A stretch of 64,000 bases of DNA from Arthrobacter pullicola (GTDB taxonomy: Bacteria; Actinomycetota; Actinomycetes; Actinomycetales; Micrococcaceae), in contig NZ_JACSQC010000001.1 in NCBI RefSeq assembly GCF_014836875.1, positions 434,001 to 498,000 on the forward strand, in the 5' to 3' direction. A program made the translations under genes and the position numbers. The notes under the pieces are model-generated. The model made no database searches. It worked only from the letters and a program-made list of their open reading frames with translations, and was not told the origin of the DNA. This document shows, piece after piece, positions 8,565 through 16,223 of this stretch (its first letter is position 1; every line of letters starts with the position of its first letter).

Positions 8565-9161
8565 ATGAGCGATGAGGGCACGGAAGCACAGCGGCATGAG
8601 AGTGCGCGGGTGGCTCTGGCGGCCGCGCTTAAAATCCGGCTGCGCACGGAGCCGCTCGACAAGGTGACGGTCACGGAACTGACGCGCGACTGCGGGCTGA
8701 CGCGCCAGGCGTTCTACTACCATTTCCCCGACGTGCGGCACCTCGCGGCCTGGGTGTTCGAGACCGAAGTTGCCCGTCAGGTCCGCGCCTTCGCGGTTGA
8801 GGTGGGATGGGCGGACGGACTGGTGCGGCTCATGCGCTATATGCGCGACAACCGCTCATCGACGCTGGGGGTGCTCGATGGCGTGGGCCAGCCTGGGCTT
8901 GAACGTTTCCTGTTTCGGCAGATGCGGCCCGTCACCGAGGCTGTGATGGACCAGAACGGCGGCGGACCGGTGCGCCCGCAAGACCGTGTGCTGGTGGTCG
9001 ACTTCTATACCTCGGCCGTGCTCGCTGTGGTGCTGCGATGGGTTGCGGACGGCATGGTCGAGCACCCGTATCGGGTGGTCGGCGATCTGGAGGTTATGCT
9101 CCACGGTGCCGTACGCGAGTCCGTCCGCCGGCTCGATGCGCGGGCCCGCCGCGGGGTGTGA
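8565..9161 (+). CDS. TetR/AcrR family transcriptional regulator
   Basis: The 198-residue protein has an N-terminal helix-turn-helix (about residues 17-60: VTVTELTRDCGLTRQAFYYHF, of which LTRQAFYYHF is the recognition part). Its C-terminal ligand domain resembles the DhaS-type TetR C-terminal family (FYTSAVLAVVLRWVADGM). The ligand is unknown. The ATG at 8565 is followed immediately by typical sequence. No strong ribosome site is visible and the leader is short. It probably represses the divergent membrane gene. Confidence 0.85.
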   Translation: MSDEGTEAQRHESARVALAAALKIRLRTEPLDKVTVTELTRDCGLTRQAFYYHFPDVRHLAAWVFETEVARQVRAFAVEVGWADGLVRLMRYMRDNRSSTLGVLDGVGQPGLERFLFRQMRPVTEAVMDQNGGGPVRPQDRVLVVDFYTSAVLAVVLRWVADGMVEHPYRVVGDLEVMLHGAVRESVRRLDARARRGV

Positions 9162-9176
9162 CTGGCCGCTGTGAGC

Positions 9177-10091
9177 TCAGGGTTCGGTGCGCGGGTTGCT
9201 GCCGGACTCATCGGGTGACTGGTTCCAGGCCAGTGCCAGCTCGCCAAAAGCGCGGCTGGCCGCACTCTGGTAGGCGCCTTCGCGCCGGAGCACGGCGGCA
9301 GTGCGGTGCGGTATGGCTGGTGAGAGGTCAATCGGATGCAGCCCCGGCTGCGTCCGGGTAATACCTTCTGGCAGCAGGGCGGCAAGCTGGCCCCGGCGGA
9401 CAATTTCCACGATCGCGCTGATGGAATCCGCCTCGATCACGATGCGGGGAACAATGCCGTGGTCCCGGAAATATGTGTCAAGGTGCCGCCGGGTGGCAAA
9501 GTCATTGCTGAGCAGCACCAGACGTTCCTGCTCCACCTCATGCAGTCCCATGGGAGCAGCGGTGCCGGCGCGGGGATGGTGGCTTCCCACCACCAATCCC
9601 AGGGTCTCCACAAACAGCGCCTTCGCTTCAATGCCGGATGAATGTGCCGGAGCGAAAGCGATGCCCAGGTCCAGGGTGTCCGCCGCCAGCTCTGCCTCGA
9701 TGCGGTCCTGGGTCATTTCCTGCACGCTCAGGGTGATCCCGGGGTGGCGGACGTTGAAGCGCTCAATCAGCGGTCCGACCAGGTAGGCGGTGAACGTGGG
9801 TGTCACCGCCAGGCGCAGGGAGCCGCGGCTCAGATCCAGCACGTCGTGCACCGCCCGAGTGCCGGCGTCGAGCTCCTGCAGCGCACGACGGGCGTAGCCC
9901 AGGAAGTTCTCACCGGCATCCGTCAACCGCACGCTTCTCCCGGACCTGTCCAGCAGCTGGACATTCAGCTGTTTCTCCAGCTGTTTGATCTGCTGGGAGA
10001 GCGTGGGCTGCGACACGCGCAGGGCTTCCGCCGCCCGGGTGAAGTTCTCGTACTCCACCACCGCGGCGAGATAACGGATCTGCTGCAGCAT
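9177..10091 (-). CDS. cynR: LysR family regulator, probable CynR
   Basis: This 304-residue LysR protein begins MLQQIRYLAAVVEYENFTRAAEAL. The helix-turn-helix is SQPTLSQQIKQLEKQLNVQLLDR in pieces across residues 28-50, and an effector domain of about 210 residues follows. It is divergent from carbonic anhydrase and cyanase genes, the usual cyn arrangement, so cyanate-responsive activation is a good inference. GGAGA lies 5 nt before the ATG at 10091; a GTG one codon upstream is the alternative start. Confidence 0.85.
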   Translation of the reverse strand: MLQQIRYLAAVVEYENFTRAAEALRVSQPTLSQQIKQLEKQLNVQLLDRSGRSVRLTDAGENFLGYARRALQELDAGTRAVHDVLDLSRGSLRLAVTPTFTAYLVGPLIERFNVRHPGITLSVQEMTQDRIEAELAADTLDLGIAFAPAHSSGIEAKALFVETLGLVVGSHHPRAGTAAPMGLHEVEQERLVLLSNDFATRRHLDTYFRDHGIVPRIVIEADSISAIVEIVRRGQLAALLPEGITRTQPGLHPIDLSPAIPHRTAAVLRREGAYQSAASRAFGELALAWNQSPDESGSNPRTEP

Positions 10092-10108
10092 CACGTCTCC
10101 AACTATAG

Positions 10109-10126
10109 GTTTTTACTATCAAAACC
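10109..10126. promoter_or_regulatory. Inverted repeat in the cynR-cynT interval
   Basis: GGTTTT and AAAACC flank TACTATC. The segment is AT-rich compared with its surroundings and lies between the divergent cynR and cynT starts. It is a reasonable LysR binding site, but the exact operator boundary is inferred. Confidence 0.45.
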
Positions 10127-10203
10127 ATTGTAGTTGATTCTTGGACACTATCGCTGATTTCCGTCAGTCTTGAGGTGCTCGACTATCAACAAGGAGACGG
10201 CCC

Positions 10204-10869
10204 ATGCAGGAGATCATCGACGGCGTTCTGAAGTTCCAGCGGGAAGCTTTCCCCCAGCGCTCAGACCTCTTCAAAGAATTGTCCACTTCCCAGAAACCCA
10301 AGGCCCTGTTCATCGCGTGCTCCGACAGCCGTGTTGTTCCGGAGCTGCTCACCCAGCAGGAACCCGGCGATCTGTTTGTGATCCGCAACGCCGGGAATAT
10401 TGTTCCGGCGAACGGCCCCCAGCCTGGTGGCGTCACGGCCAGTGTGGAGTATGCGGTCTCCGTCCTGGGCGTCACGGACATCATTATCTGCGGCCATTCC
10501 GACTGCGGCGCCATGACTGCCATTTCCTCCGACGCCGATATGGGACACCTGCCTGCCGTGGCCAGCTGGCTGGCCCACGCCGACGCCGCCAAGGCAGTCA
10601 ACGCGGGCCGCACCCATGAATCAGCCAAGGAACGGCTGGACGGAATGGTCCGCGGGAACGTCCTGGCCCAGCTGAACAACATCAAGACCCACCCCTCGGT
10701 GTCCCTGGCGCTGGATCAGCAGCGGGTGACCCTTCACGGTTGGGTATATGACATTGAAACCGGCTCCATCGACACCCTGGACGGTGCCAGCGGGAACTTT
10801 GTTTCCCTGGCCGAGAACCCCCACGCCAGTGCCACCTCCACACAGACTGCGGCCGCACCGGCCGCCTGA
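10204..10869 (+). CDS. cynT: Beta-class carbonic anhydrase
   Basis: The 221-residue enzyme interconverts CO2 and bicarbonate. Zinc ligands are visible as Cys39 in ACSDSR, His98 and Cys101 in GHSDCGAM, with the Asp41-Arg43 dyad. In cyn operons it recycles CO2 into the bicarbonate that cyanase consumes. AAGGAG precedes the ATG. It is followed 38 bp later by cynS and divergent from cynR. The C-terminal tail (last about 20 residues) is Ala/Thr-rich and probably disordered. Confidence 0.92.
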   Translation: MQEIIDGVLKFQREAFPQRSDLFKELSTSQKPKALFIACSDSRVVPELLTQQEPGDLFVIRNAGNIVPANGPQPGGVTASVEYAVSVLGVTDIIICGHSDCGAMTAISSDADMGHLPAVASWLAHADAAKAVNAGRTHESAKERLDGMVRGNVLAQLNNIKTHPSVSLALDQQRVTLHGWVYDIETGSIDTLDGASGNFVSLAENPHASATSTQTAAAPAA

Positions 10870-10907
10870 TTTCCCCCTCAACCCCACAAGAAGAAGGAAA
10901 AACTCCC

Positions 10908-11378
10908 ATGATTCACTCCCAGAACACCCAGGGCCCGCGCGAAGAGCTGACCGCCGCCATCGTTGACGCCAAGATGCGCAGGAACCTCAGCTGGCAGGAC
11001 CTGACCGACGGCACGGGCCTGAGCCTTGCCTTCGTCACTGCCGCGCTGCTGGGCCAGCACGCGCTGCCCAAGGAAGCCGCCGACGTCGTGTCCGAGAAGC
11101 TGGGGCTGGATGAGGACGCCAGCATGATCCTGCAGACCATTCCCCTGCGCGGCAGCATCCCCGGCGGGGTCCCCACCGACCCCACCATCTACCGCTTCTA
11201 CGAAATGGTGCAGATCTACGGATCCACGCTGAAGGCCCTAGTGCACGAGCAGTTCGGTGACGGCATCATCAGTGCCATCAACTTCAAGCTGGACATCAAG
11301 AAGGTTGAAGATCCCGAGGGCGGTTCACGCGCCGTGATCACCCTGGACGGAAAGTACCTCCCGACCAAGCCGTTCTAA
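10908..11378 (+). CDS. cynS: Cyanase (cyanate hydratase)
   Basis: The 156-residue enzyme converts cyanate plus bicarbonate to ammonia and CO2. The catalytic triad Arg96, Glu99 and Ser122 appears in [12 protein letters not shown] and [10 protein letters not shown] and matches the numbering of the E. coli enzyme. The N-terminal helical domain is the usual degenerate helix-turn-helix. GAAGGAA precedes the ATG. It is co-transcribed with cynT. A second, divergent cyanase is at 38751-39203. Confidence 0.95.
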   Translation: MIHSQNTQGPREELTAAIVDAKMRRNLSWQDLTDGTGLSLAFVTAALLGQHALPKEAADVVSEKLGLDEDASMILQTIPLRGSIPGGVPTDPTIYRFYEMVQIYGSTLKALVHEQFGDGIISAINFKLDIKKVEDPEGGSRAVITLDGKYLPTKPF

Positions 11379-11518
11379 CCCCGCGGTTCCGCCCTGGTCC
11401 AGCCGGGCGGTTCCGGCCGAACGGGTTGGGCCGCCGAACGGTTCCACCCGAACGGTTCCGGCCGAACGGGTTGGGCCGCCCGGGTTGGATCGCCCGGGTG
11501 GGGCCTCCCAGTGGGGCC
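11379..11518. other. Intergenic spacer with a 26-bp direct repeat
   Basis: Two copies of GGTTCCGGCCGAACGGGTTG continuing into GGGCC lie at about 11409 and 11454, between cynS and the palindromic repeat. No gene is seen. The repeats have no obvious function. Confidence 0.5.
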
Positions 11519-11604
11519 GACACGGGTTCCCAGTCTTTGTAAACGCCTGTGGCTGATGTGACCCCACCAGTCACGGGAGGCTACAAACAGTGGGAACCCG
11601 TGTC
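11519..11604. repeat. Dispersed palindromic repeat, long-stem variant
   Basis: An 86-bp element closed by the inverted pair GACACGGGTTCCCA/TGGGAACCCGTGTC. Inner arms include TTTGTAAACGCC and GTGACC/AGTCAC. It shares its plan and much sequence with the copy at 1178-1262. It sits between convergent cynS and the reductase gene. Confidence 0.8.
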
Positions 11605-11645
11605 GCCGTGGGCTCGGCCCCGGGACCCAGGCCGGAACCAAAGGG

Positions 11646-12227
11646 TCAGCGGCGGACCGGGTAGCTCAGGTGAAGGACCCGGTTGCCCCGCAGCACCACA
11701 TCGGGGTCCTCCAGCAGGTGCTGGGCGCTGACCGAGCCGAAGTACCGCTTCCCGGAGCCCAGCACCACCGGAACGACGTCCATCCGCACCTCGTCCACCA
11801 GGCCGGCAGCGAAGACCTGCCCGCCGACGTCGCCGGCGGCAACTTCCACGATGCGCTCGCCCGCCAGCTCCTGGGCACGCGCCATGGCCGCTGCGATGCC
11901 GTTCACGAAGGAAAAAGGGGCTGCGGTGTCCCAGCCCTCCGGCGGCGGCCGGTGCGTCACGACCACTACGTGGTCAATTCCGCCTGGGGGTTCCCCGCCC
12001 CAGCCATCCGTCTGGTCGAACACATGACGGCCGGTGACAGTCACCCCGATCCGGTCCCAGTACGCCCGCGTGTAGTCATAGGACGTTTGCGACACCTTCA
12101 ATGCGCCGCTCTCGTCCAGCGGCACGTCTCCGCTGAGCAACCAGTCGAACAGCGGGCCCGGCTGGTCATTGGCGTCCGCGATGAATCCGTCCACTGACAC
12201 TGAAGCGTAGAGAACGACCTTGCCCAT
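11646..12227 (-). CDS. Dihydrofolate reductase family protein (RibD C-terminal fold)
   Basis: The 193-residue product begins MGKVVLYASVSVDGFIAD. SVDGFIAD, DHVVVVTHR and VVPVVLGSGKRYFG are the hallmark blocks of the family. NADPH-dependent reduction is likely but the substrate is unknown. The ATG at 12227 has AGGAG at a 5-nt spacing. The long upstream open extension is low-complexity and coincides with tandem repeats. It is only distantly like the family member at 2151-2723. Confidence 0.88.
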   Translation of the reverse strand: MGKVVLYASVSVDGFIADANDQPGPLFDWLLSGDVPLDESGALKVSQTSYDYTRAYWDRIGVTVTGRHVFDQTDGWGGEPPGGIDHVVVVTHRPPPEGWDTAAPFSFVNGIAAAMARAQELAGERIVEVAAGDVGGQVFAAGLVDEVRMDVVPVVLGSGKRYFGSVSAQHLLEDPDVVLRGNRVLHLSYPVRR

Positions 12228-12488
12228 GGGTGCTCCTGGGGGTGTGGGTGGGGCTCGTGGGGGTGTGGTGCGGGTGGGTGCAGGAGTGCGGGAGTCAGGC
12301 CGTAAGTATGGCCGACGCACGGCACCCCGGCCAGCCCCCAGCCAGCCCCGGTCAGCTGACGCGCGGTCCCCGGCCAGCCCCCAGCCAGCCCCGGTCAGCT
12401 GACGCGCGGTCCCCGGCCAGCCCCCGGTCAGCCCCCGGGCGTCCGGCTTGTCAGCCTTTCGGCCCCGCAAACCGGCAGCGTGCCCGCC
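12228..12488. repeat. GC-rich spacer with 43-bp tandem repeat
   Basis: A 43-bp unit starting CCCCGGCCAGCCCCC and containing GTCAGCTGACGCGCGG is repeated at 12325-12367 and 12368-12410, with a partial third copy after 12411. The first two units are virtually identical. No gene is supported here. Confidence 0.7.
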
Positions 12489-12560
12489 CTTCCCACCCTT
12501 AGTGACGGTTGTTGCCTGGAGTGGTCACATCTGGTTACAGCAGCAACAGAGAGTGGGAAG
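12489..12560. repeat. Dispersed palindromic repeat, short-stem variant
   Basis: A 72-bp element from CTTCCCAC to GTGGGAAG, with inner AGTGACGGTTGTTGCC and GGTTACAGCAGCAACA arms. It is almost identical to the copy at 12681-12752, including about 20 bp of left flank (ACCGGCAGCGTGCCCGCC). Confidence 0.8.
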
Positions 12561-12680
12561 CGCCGGCCAGGCGGCCGAACCCAGCCCTGGCCAACCCCGG
12601 CCAGCCAACCCCGGCGGGCACCCCGGTCAGCCCCCGGCGTCCGGTCCTGTTCCGCTGTGGACACCGGCAGCGTGCCCGCC

Positions 12681-12752
12681 CTTCCCACCTTTCGTGACGG
12701 TTGTTACCTGGAGTGGTCACATCTGGTTACAGCAGCAACAGAGAGTGGGAAG
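12681..12752. repeat. Dispersed palindromic repeat, short-stem variant
   Basis: A 72-bp element, a near-identical second copy of the one 192 bp upstream. Only three to four bases differ between the two. Both lie in the spacer downstream of hpaD. Confidence 0.8.
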
Positions 12753-12811
12753 CGCGGGCCAGGCCCCGACCCCAGGACGGGCCGGGCACCCCGGCCCCCA
12801 CCCCAACAGAA

Positions 12812-12843
12812 GCGGGAGGGACAGCCCAAGCTGTCCCTCCCGC
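12812..12843 (-). terminator. Hairpin terminator of the hpa operon
   Basis: GCGGGAGGGACAGC and GCTGTCCCTCCCGC form a perfect 14-bp stem around a 4-nt loop, 43 nt after the hpaD stop codon. There is no long U-tract, as is common in high-GC actinobacteria. Confidence 0.75.
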
Positions 12844-12886
12844 CGTCGTACGCCGGTTCTTCGATTGCCGGCCGTTCGCCCGAGAA

Positions 12887-13963
12887 CTACAGCTGCGAAC
12901 CAACCTTGAAGTCGGTCTCGTCGCCGCGGGTGTAGGAGAAGCCGTCAGCGCCGATGGTCACTTCCATTTCGGAGGAGTCGGTGCGGGGCACAACCTGCTG
13001 CGGGTTGCCGTCCAGGTCCAGGACCAGGGAAGCCTCGGTGTACCAGGAGGGAACAACGGGGTTGCCCCACCAGTCGCGGCGCTGGTTGTCGTGGACGTCC
13101 CAGGTGATGGTGGGGTTGTCCGGGTCGCCGGTGTAGTAGTCCTGGGTGTAGATCTCGATGCGGTGGTCGTCCGGATCCAGGATGTAGAGGTAGAACGCGT
13201 TGGAGACGCCGTGGCGTCCGGGGCCGCGCTCGATCCGGTCGGAGATGCGCAGGGCGCCCATCTTGTCGCAGATCTGGATGATGTTGTGCTTCTCGTGCGT
13301 GGCGAAGGCGACGTGGTGCATGCGCGGGCCGTCGCCGCCGGTCAGGGCGGTGTCATGCACGGTGTGCTTGCGGTGCATCCATGCGGCGTAGGTGACGCCG
13401 TCGGAGTCCTTGATGTCCTCGGAGACGCGGAAGCCCAGGTCCTCCAGGTAGCCGCGGCCGCGGGGAACGTCCGGGGTGACCTGGTTGAAGTGGTCCAGCC
13501 GGACCAGCTCGCCGGCGGAGTAGAGGTCGTAGCGCTGGGTCAGGCGTTCCACATGGTCCACGGCGTAGAAGAACTCGTACGGGAAGCCCAGCGGGTCCTC
13601 CACGCGGACGGAGTCGCCCACGCCCTTGGTGAAGCCCTCGGCCCGGCGCTCGGTGCGGCAGCCCAGTTCCTTGTAATACGCCTCGGCAACGTCCACGTCT
13701 TCCGGGGTGCGCACGCGGTAGGCGAAGGAGGCGACGGCGGCGACCGGACCCTTGCGCAGCACCAGGTTGTGGTGGATGAACTCCTCGAGGGAGCGCAGGT
13801 AGATGGTGTTCTCGTCCTCTTCGGTGACGTGCAGGCCCAGGACGTCCACGTAGAACTCGCGGGACTTGGCCAGGTCCGTGACCACCAGTTCCATGTAGGC
13901 GCAGCGGACAATGTCCGGCGGAGCGATGGACGGCGTGGGGATCGGATTGGGGTTGGCGTTCAT
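12887..13963 (-). CDS. hpaD: 3,4-dihydroxyphenylacetate 2,3-dioxygenase (Mn/Fe extradiol, MndD-like)
   Basis: The 358-residue type I extradiol dioxygenase opens homoprotocatechuate (3,4-dihydroxyphenylacetate) to 5-carboxymethyl-2-hydroxymuconate semialdehyde. Metal ligands align as His158 (LDHFNQV), His217 (MHHVAF) and Glu270 (RIEIYTQ). The acid/base His203, Asn160 and Tyr260 are also present, all offset +3 from the well-studied enzymes. The sequence looks very like Arthrobacter MndD, a manganese enzyme, but the metal cannot be told from the residues alone. AAGGAG precedes the ATG. It is last in the operon, 25 bp after hpaE. Confidence 0.93.
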   Translation of the reverse strand: MNANPNPIPTPSIAPPDIVRCAYMELVVTDLAKSREFYVDVLGLHVTEEDENTIYLRSLEEFIHHNLVLRKGPVAAVASFAYRVRTPEDVDVAEAYYKELGCRTERRAEGFTKGVGDSVRVEDPLGFPYEFFYAVDHVERLTQRYDLYSAGELVRLDHFNQVTPDVPRGRGYLEDLGFRVSEDIKDSDGVTYAAWMHRKHTVHDTALTGGDGPRMHHVAFATHEKHNIIQICDKMGALRISDRIERGPGRHGVSNAFYLYILDPDDHRIEIYTQDYYTGDPDNPTITWDVHDNQRRDWWGNPVVPSWYTEASLVLDLDGNPQQVVPRTDSSEMEVTIGADGFSYTRGDETDFKVGSQL

Positions 13964-13988
13964 GGTTCTCCTTCGAACAGGGCGGGGG

Positions 13989-15506
13989 TTAGGCGTCGGT
14001 CTTGGCGGCGTCGTCGCTGCCGAACTTGGGCGTGTGGACCTTGCCGAGCGTGATGTGCACGGCCTGCTGGTCGGTGTAGAAATCGATCGAGCGGTAGCCG
14101 CCCTCGTGGCCGAGGCCGGAGGACTTCACGCCGCCGAACGGGGTGCGCAGGTCGCGGACGTTGTGGCTGTTCAGCCACACCATGCCGGCCTCGGTGTTCT
14201 GCGCGAAGTTGTGCGCCCGGGTCAGGTCCTGCGTCCAGATGTAGGCGGCCAGGCCGTACTTGGTGTTGTTGGCCAGTTCCAGGGCTTCTTCTTCGGTGTC
14301 GAACGGGGTGATCGCGACGACGGGGCCGAAGATCTCCTCCTGGAAGATCCGCGCGTCGGGCTTCACGTCAGCGAAGACGGTGGGCGCAATGTAGTTGCCC
14401 TCTTCCAGGCCTTCGGGGCGGCCGCCGCCGGCCAGCAGGCGGCCTTCGGTCTTGCCGATCTCTACGTAGGATGCCACCTTCTTGTAGTGCTCGGGGTGCA
14501 CCAGGGCGCCCACCTGGGTCTTCGGGTCGTGGGGATCGCCGACGACGATGGTCTTGGCGCGCGCGGCGTACCGTTCGCAGAACTCGTCATAGACCGGGCG
14601 CTCCACCAGGATGCGGGAGCCGGCGGTGCAGCGCTCGCCATTGAGGGAGAAGACGCCGAACAGCGCGGAGTCCAGGGCGGCGTCGAGGTCCGCGTCCGCG
14701 AAGACCACGCACGGGCTCTTGCCGCCGAGCTCCATGGACAGGCCCTTCAGGTTCTCTGCCGCGTTGCGGAAGATGGTCTGGCCGGTGGTGGTCTCGCCTG
14801 TGAAGGAGATCAGCGGAACCTGCGGGTGCTTCACCAGTGCGTCGCCGGCTTCCTCGCCCAGGCCGTTGACCAGGTTGAACACACCGGCCGGCACGCCGGC
14901 TTCGGAGAAGATGTCCGCCCACAGGGAGGCGGAGAGCGGGGTGAATTCGGCCGGCTTGAGGACCACGGTGTTGCCGGTGGCCAGCGCCGGGGCGAGCTTC
15001 CAGGATTCGAGCATGAACGGGGTGTTCCACGGGGTGATCAGGCCGGCGACGCCGATCGGCTTGCGGTTCACGTAGTTGATCTGGCTGCCGGGGACCTTCA
15101 TGGCGTCGTCGAACTGGGCGACGATCAGGTCCGCGAAGAAGCGGAAGTTCTCCGCGGCGCGCAGGGCCTGGCCCTTGGCCTGGGTGATCGGCAGGCCGGT
15201 GTCGAAGGTTTCCATCTCGGCGAGGCGTTCTTCCTGGGCTTCGACGGCGTCGGCGATCTTGTTGAGGATGCGGGCGCGCTCACGCGGCTTCATCTTCGGC
15301 CACGGGCCGTTCACGAAGGCTTCGCGGGCGGCAGCGACGGCGGCGTCGATGTCTTCCTTCTGGCCCGCGGCGGCGGTGGCGTAGTTCTGGTTGGTTACCG
15401 GATCCAGCACGTCGAAGGTGGCGCCGTTGATGGAGTCCACGAATTCGCCGTTGATGAAGTGCTGGATGTGGGTGGGAAGGTTCTCCGGGATGTAGTGCTC
15501 AGCCAT
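13989..15506 (-). CDS. hpaE: 5-carboxymethyl-2-hydroxymuconate semialdehyde dehydrogenase
   Basis: The 505-residue NAD-dependent aldehyde dehydrogenase takes the product of HpaD to 5-carboxymethyl-2-hydroxymuconate. Catalytic residues are Asn161 (TPWNTPF), Lys184, Glu259 (MELGGKSP) and Cys293 (NGERCTAGS). Length and the opening (THIQHFINGEFVDS) fit the HpaE subfamily. AAAGGAG lies before the ATG. It lies between the GntR gene (42 bp away) and hpaD. Confidence 0.92.
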   Translation of the reverse strand: MAEHYIPENLPTHIQHFINGEFVDSINGATFDVLDPVTNQNYATAAAGQKEDIDAAVAAAREAFVNGPWPKMKPRERARILNKIADAVEAQEERLAEMETFDTGLPITQAKGQALRAAENFRFFADLIVAQFDDAMKVPGSQINYVNRKPIGVAGLITPWNTPFMLESWKLAPALATGNTVVLKPAEFTPLSASLWADIFSEAGVPAGVFNLVNGLGEEAGDALVKHPQVPLISFTGETTTGQTIFRNAAENLKGLSMELGGKSPCVVFADADLDAALDSALFGVFSLNGERCTAGSRILVERPVYDEFCERYAARAKTIVVGDPHDPKTQVGALVHPEHYKKVASYVEIGKTEGRLLAGGGRPEGLEEGNYIAPTVFADVKPDARIFQEEIFGPVVAITPFDTEEEALELANNTKYGLAAYIWTQDLTRAHNFAQNTEAGMVWLNSHNVRDLRTPFGGVKSSGLGHEGGYRSIDFYTDQQAVHITLGKVHTPKFGSDDAAKTDA

Positions 15507-15548
15507 GGGGCGTCTCCTTTGATGCGGGGTCTGGTCTGCGGGTTCGAT

Positions 15549-16223
15549 TTACGGGGTGGTGCTAGGGGAGTGCTTCAGGTAGGCCTCGAGCGTGGCGATC
15601 CGGTGGGCGCGGGCCGCGGCCTCGATAGTGCCGGCGTCGGCCTTTGACTCGATCAGTTCCAGCAGGTGATCGTGCTCAGCGACAGAGTCCTGGGCCCGGC
15701 CGGGAACGTAGCTGAAGGTGGAGGAGCGCAGGGCGCCCAGCCGGTTCCAGCCGCGGTGGACCAGATCCAGGATGTGCGGATTGGGGCAGTTGGTGAACAG
15801 GGCGGAGTGGAACTCCCGGTTCAGGGCGGTGAAGCGGACCGGGTCGAAGTGCTCCAGACATTCGCGCATTTCGGCATTGATGGCCTTTGCCTTGGACAGG
15901 TCCTCGGCGGTGACCAGGGGAGCGGACAGTGCCGTCGCGTAGCCCTCCACCAGGCTCAGGGTCTGCATGGTGTAGAGGTATTCGGTCGGGTCGATGCCGG
16001 TGACGGTGGCGCCGACGTTCCGCTCGAACCGGACCAGGCCTTCGGCCTCCAGCCGGCGGATCGCTTCGCGCACCGGGACGGCGGAGCAGCCCAGGTCGTT
16101 GGCGATCCGGCCGAGCACCAGGCGGTACCCGGGGCCGTATTCACCGGAGGCGATCTTCGACTGGACGGTCTGGTAGGCCTGTTCGGCCTTGCTCACACCG
16201 GCCGTGTTGGGGACGGTGTTCAC
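15549..16223 (-). CDS. GntR family regulator (FCD subfamily) of the hpa operon
   Basis: This 224-residue protein has an N-terminal winged helix (LGRIANDLGCSAVPVREAIRRLEAEGLV) and a C-terminal FCD helical domain with metal-ligand-like residues in LNREFHSAL and AEHDHLLEL. I start at the GTG at 16223, which overlaps the upstream stop codon as GTGA, implying translational coupling. An upstream in-frame ATG would overlap the FAH-RraA gene by 43 nt. Being inside the operon, it probably represses its own promoter through the palindrome at 17722 and responds to a pathway intermediate. Confidence 0.85.
   Translation of the reverse strand: MNTVPNTAGVSKAEQAYQTVQSKIASGEYGPGYRLVLGRIANDLGCSAVPVREAIRRLEAEGLVRFERNVGATVTGIDPTEYLYTMQTLSLVEGYATALSAPLVTAEDLSKAKAINAEMRECLEHFDPVRFTALNREFHSALFTNCPNPHILDLVHRGWNRLGALRSSTFSYVPGRAQDSVAEHDHLLELIESKADAGTIEAAARAHRIATLEAYLKHSPSTTP

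Noticed and set aside
12701-14053. Long plus-strand open frame opposite hpaD
   Set aside because: It is antisense to a well-supported dioxygenase and reads as Val/Gly/His-rich shadow sequence typical of GC-rich DNA.
13911-15647. Long plus-strand open frame opposite hpaE
   Set aside because: Antisense shadow of an aldehyde dehydrogenase with all catalytic residues; no domain recognised in the shadow.
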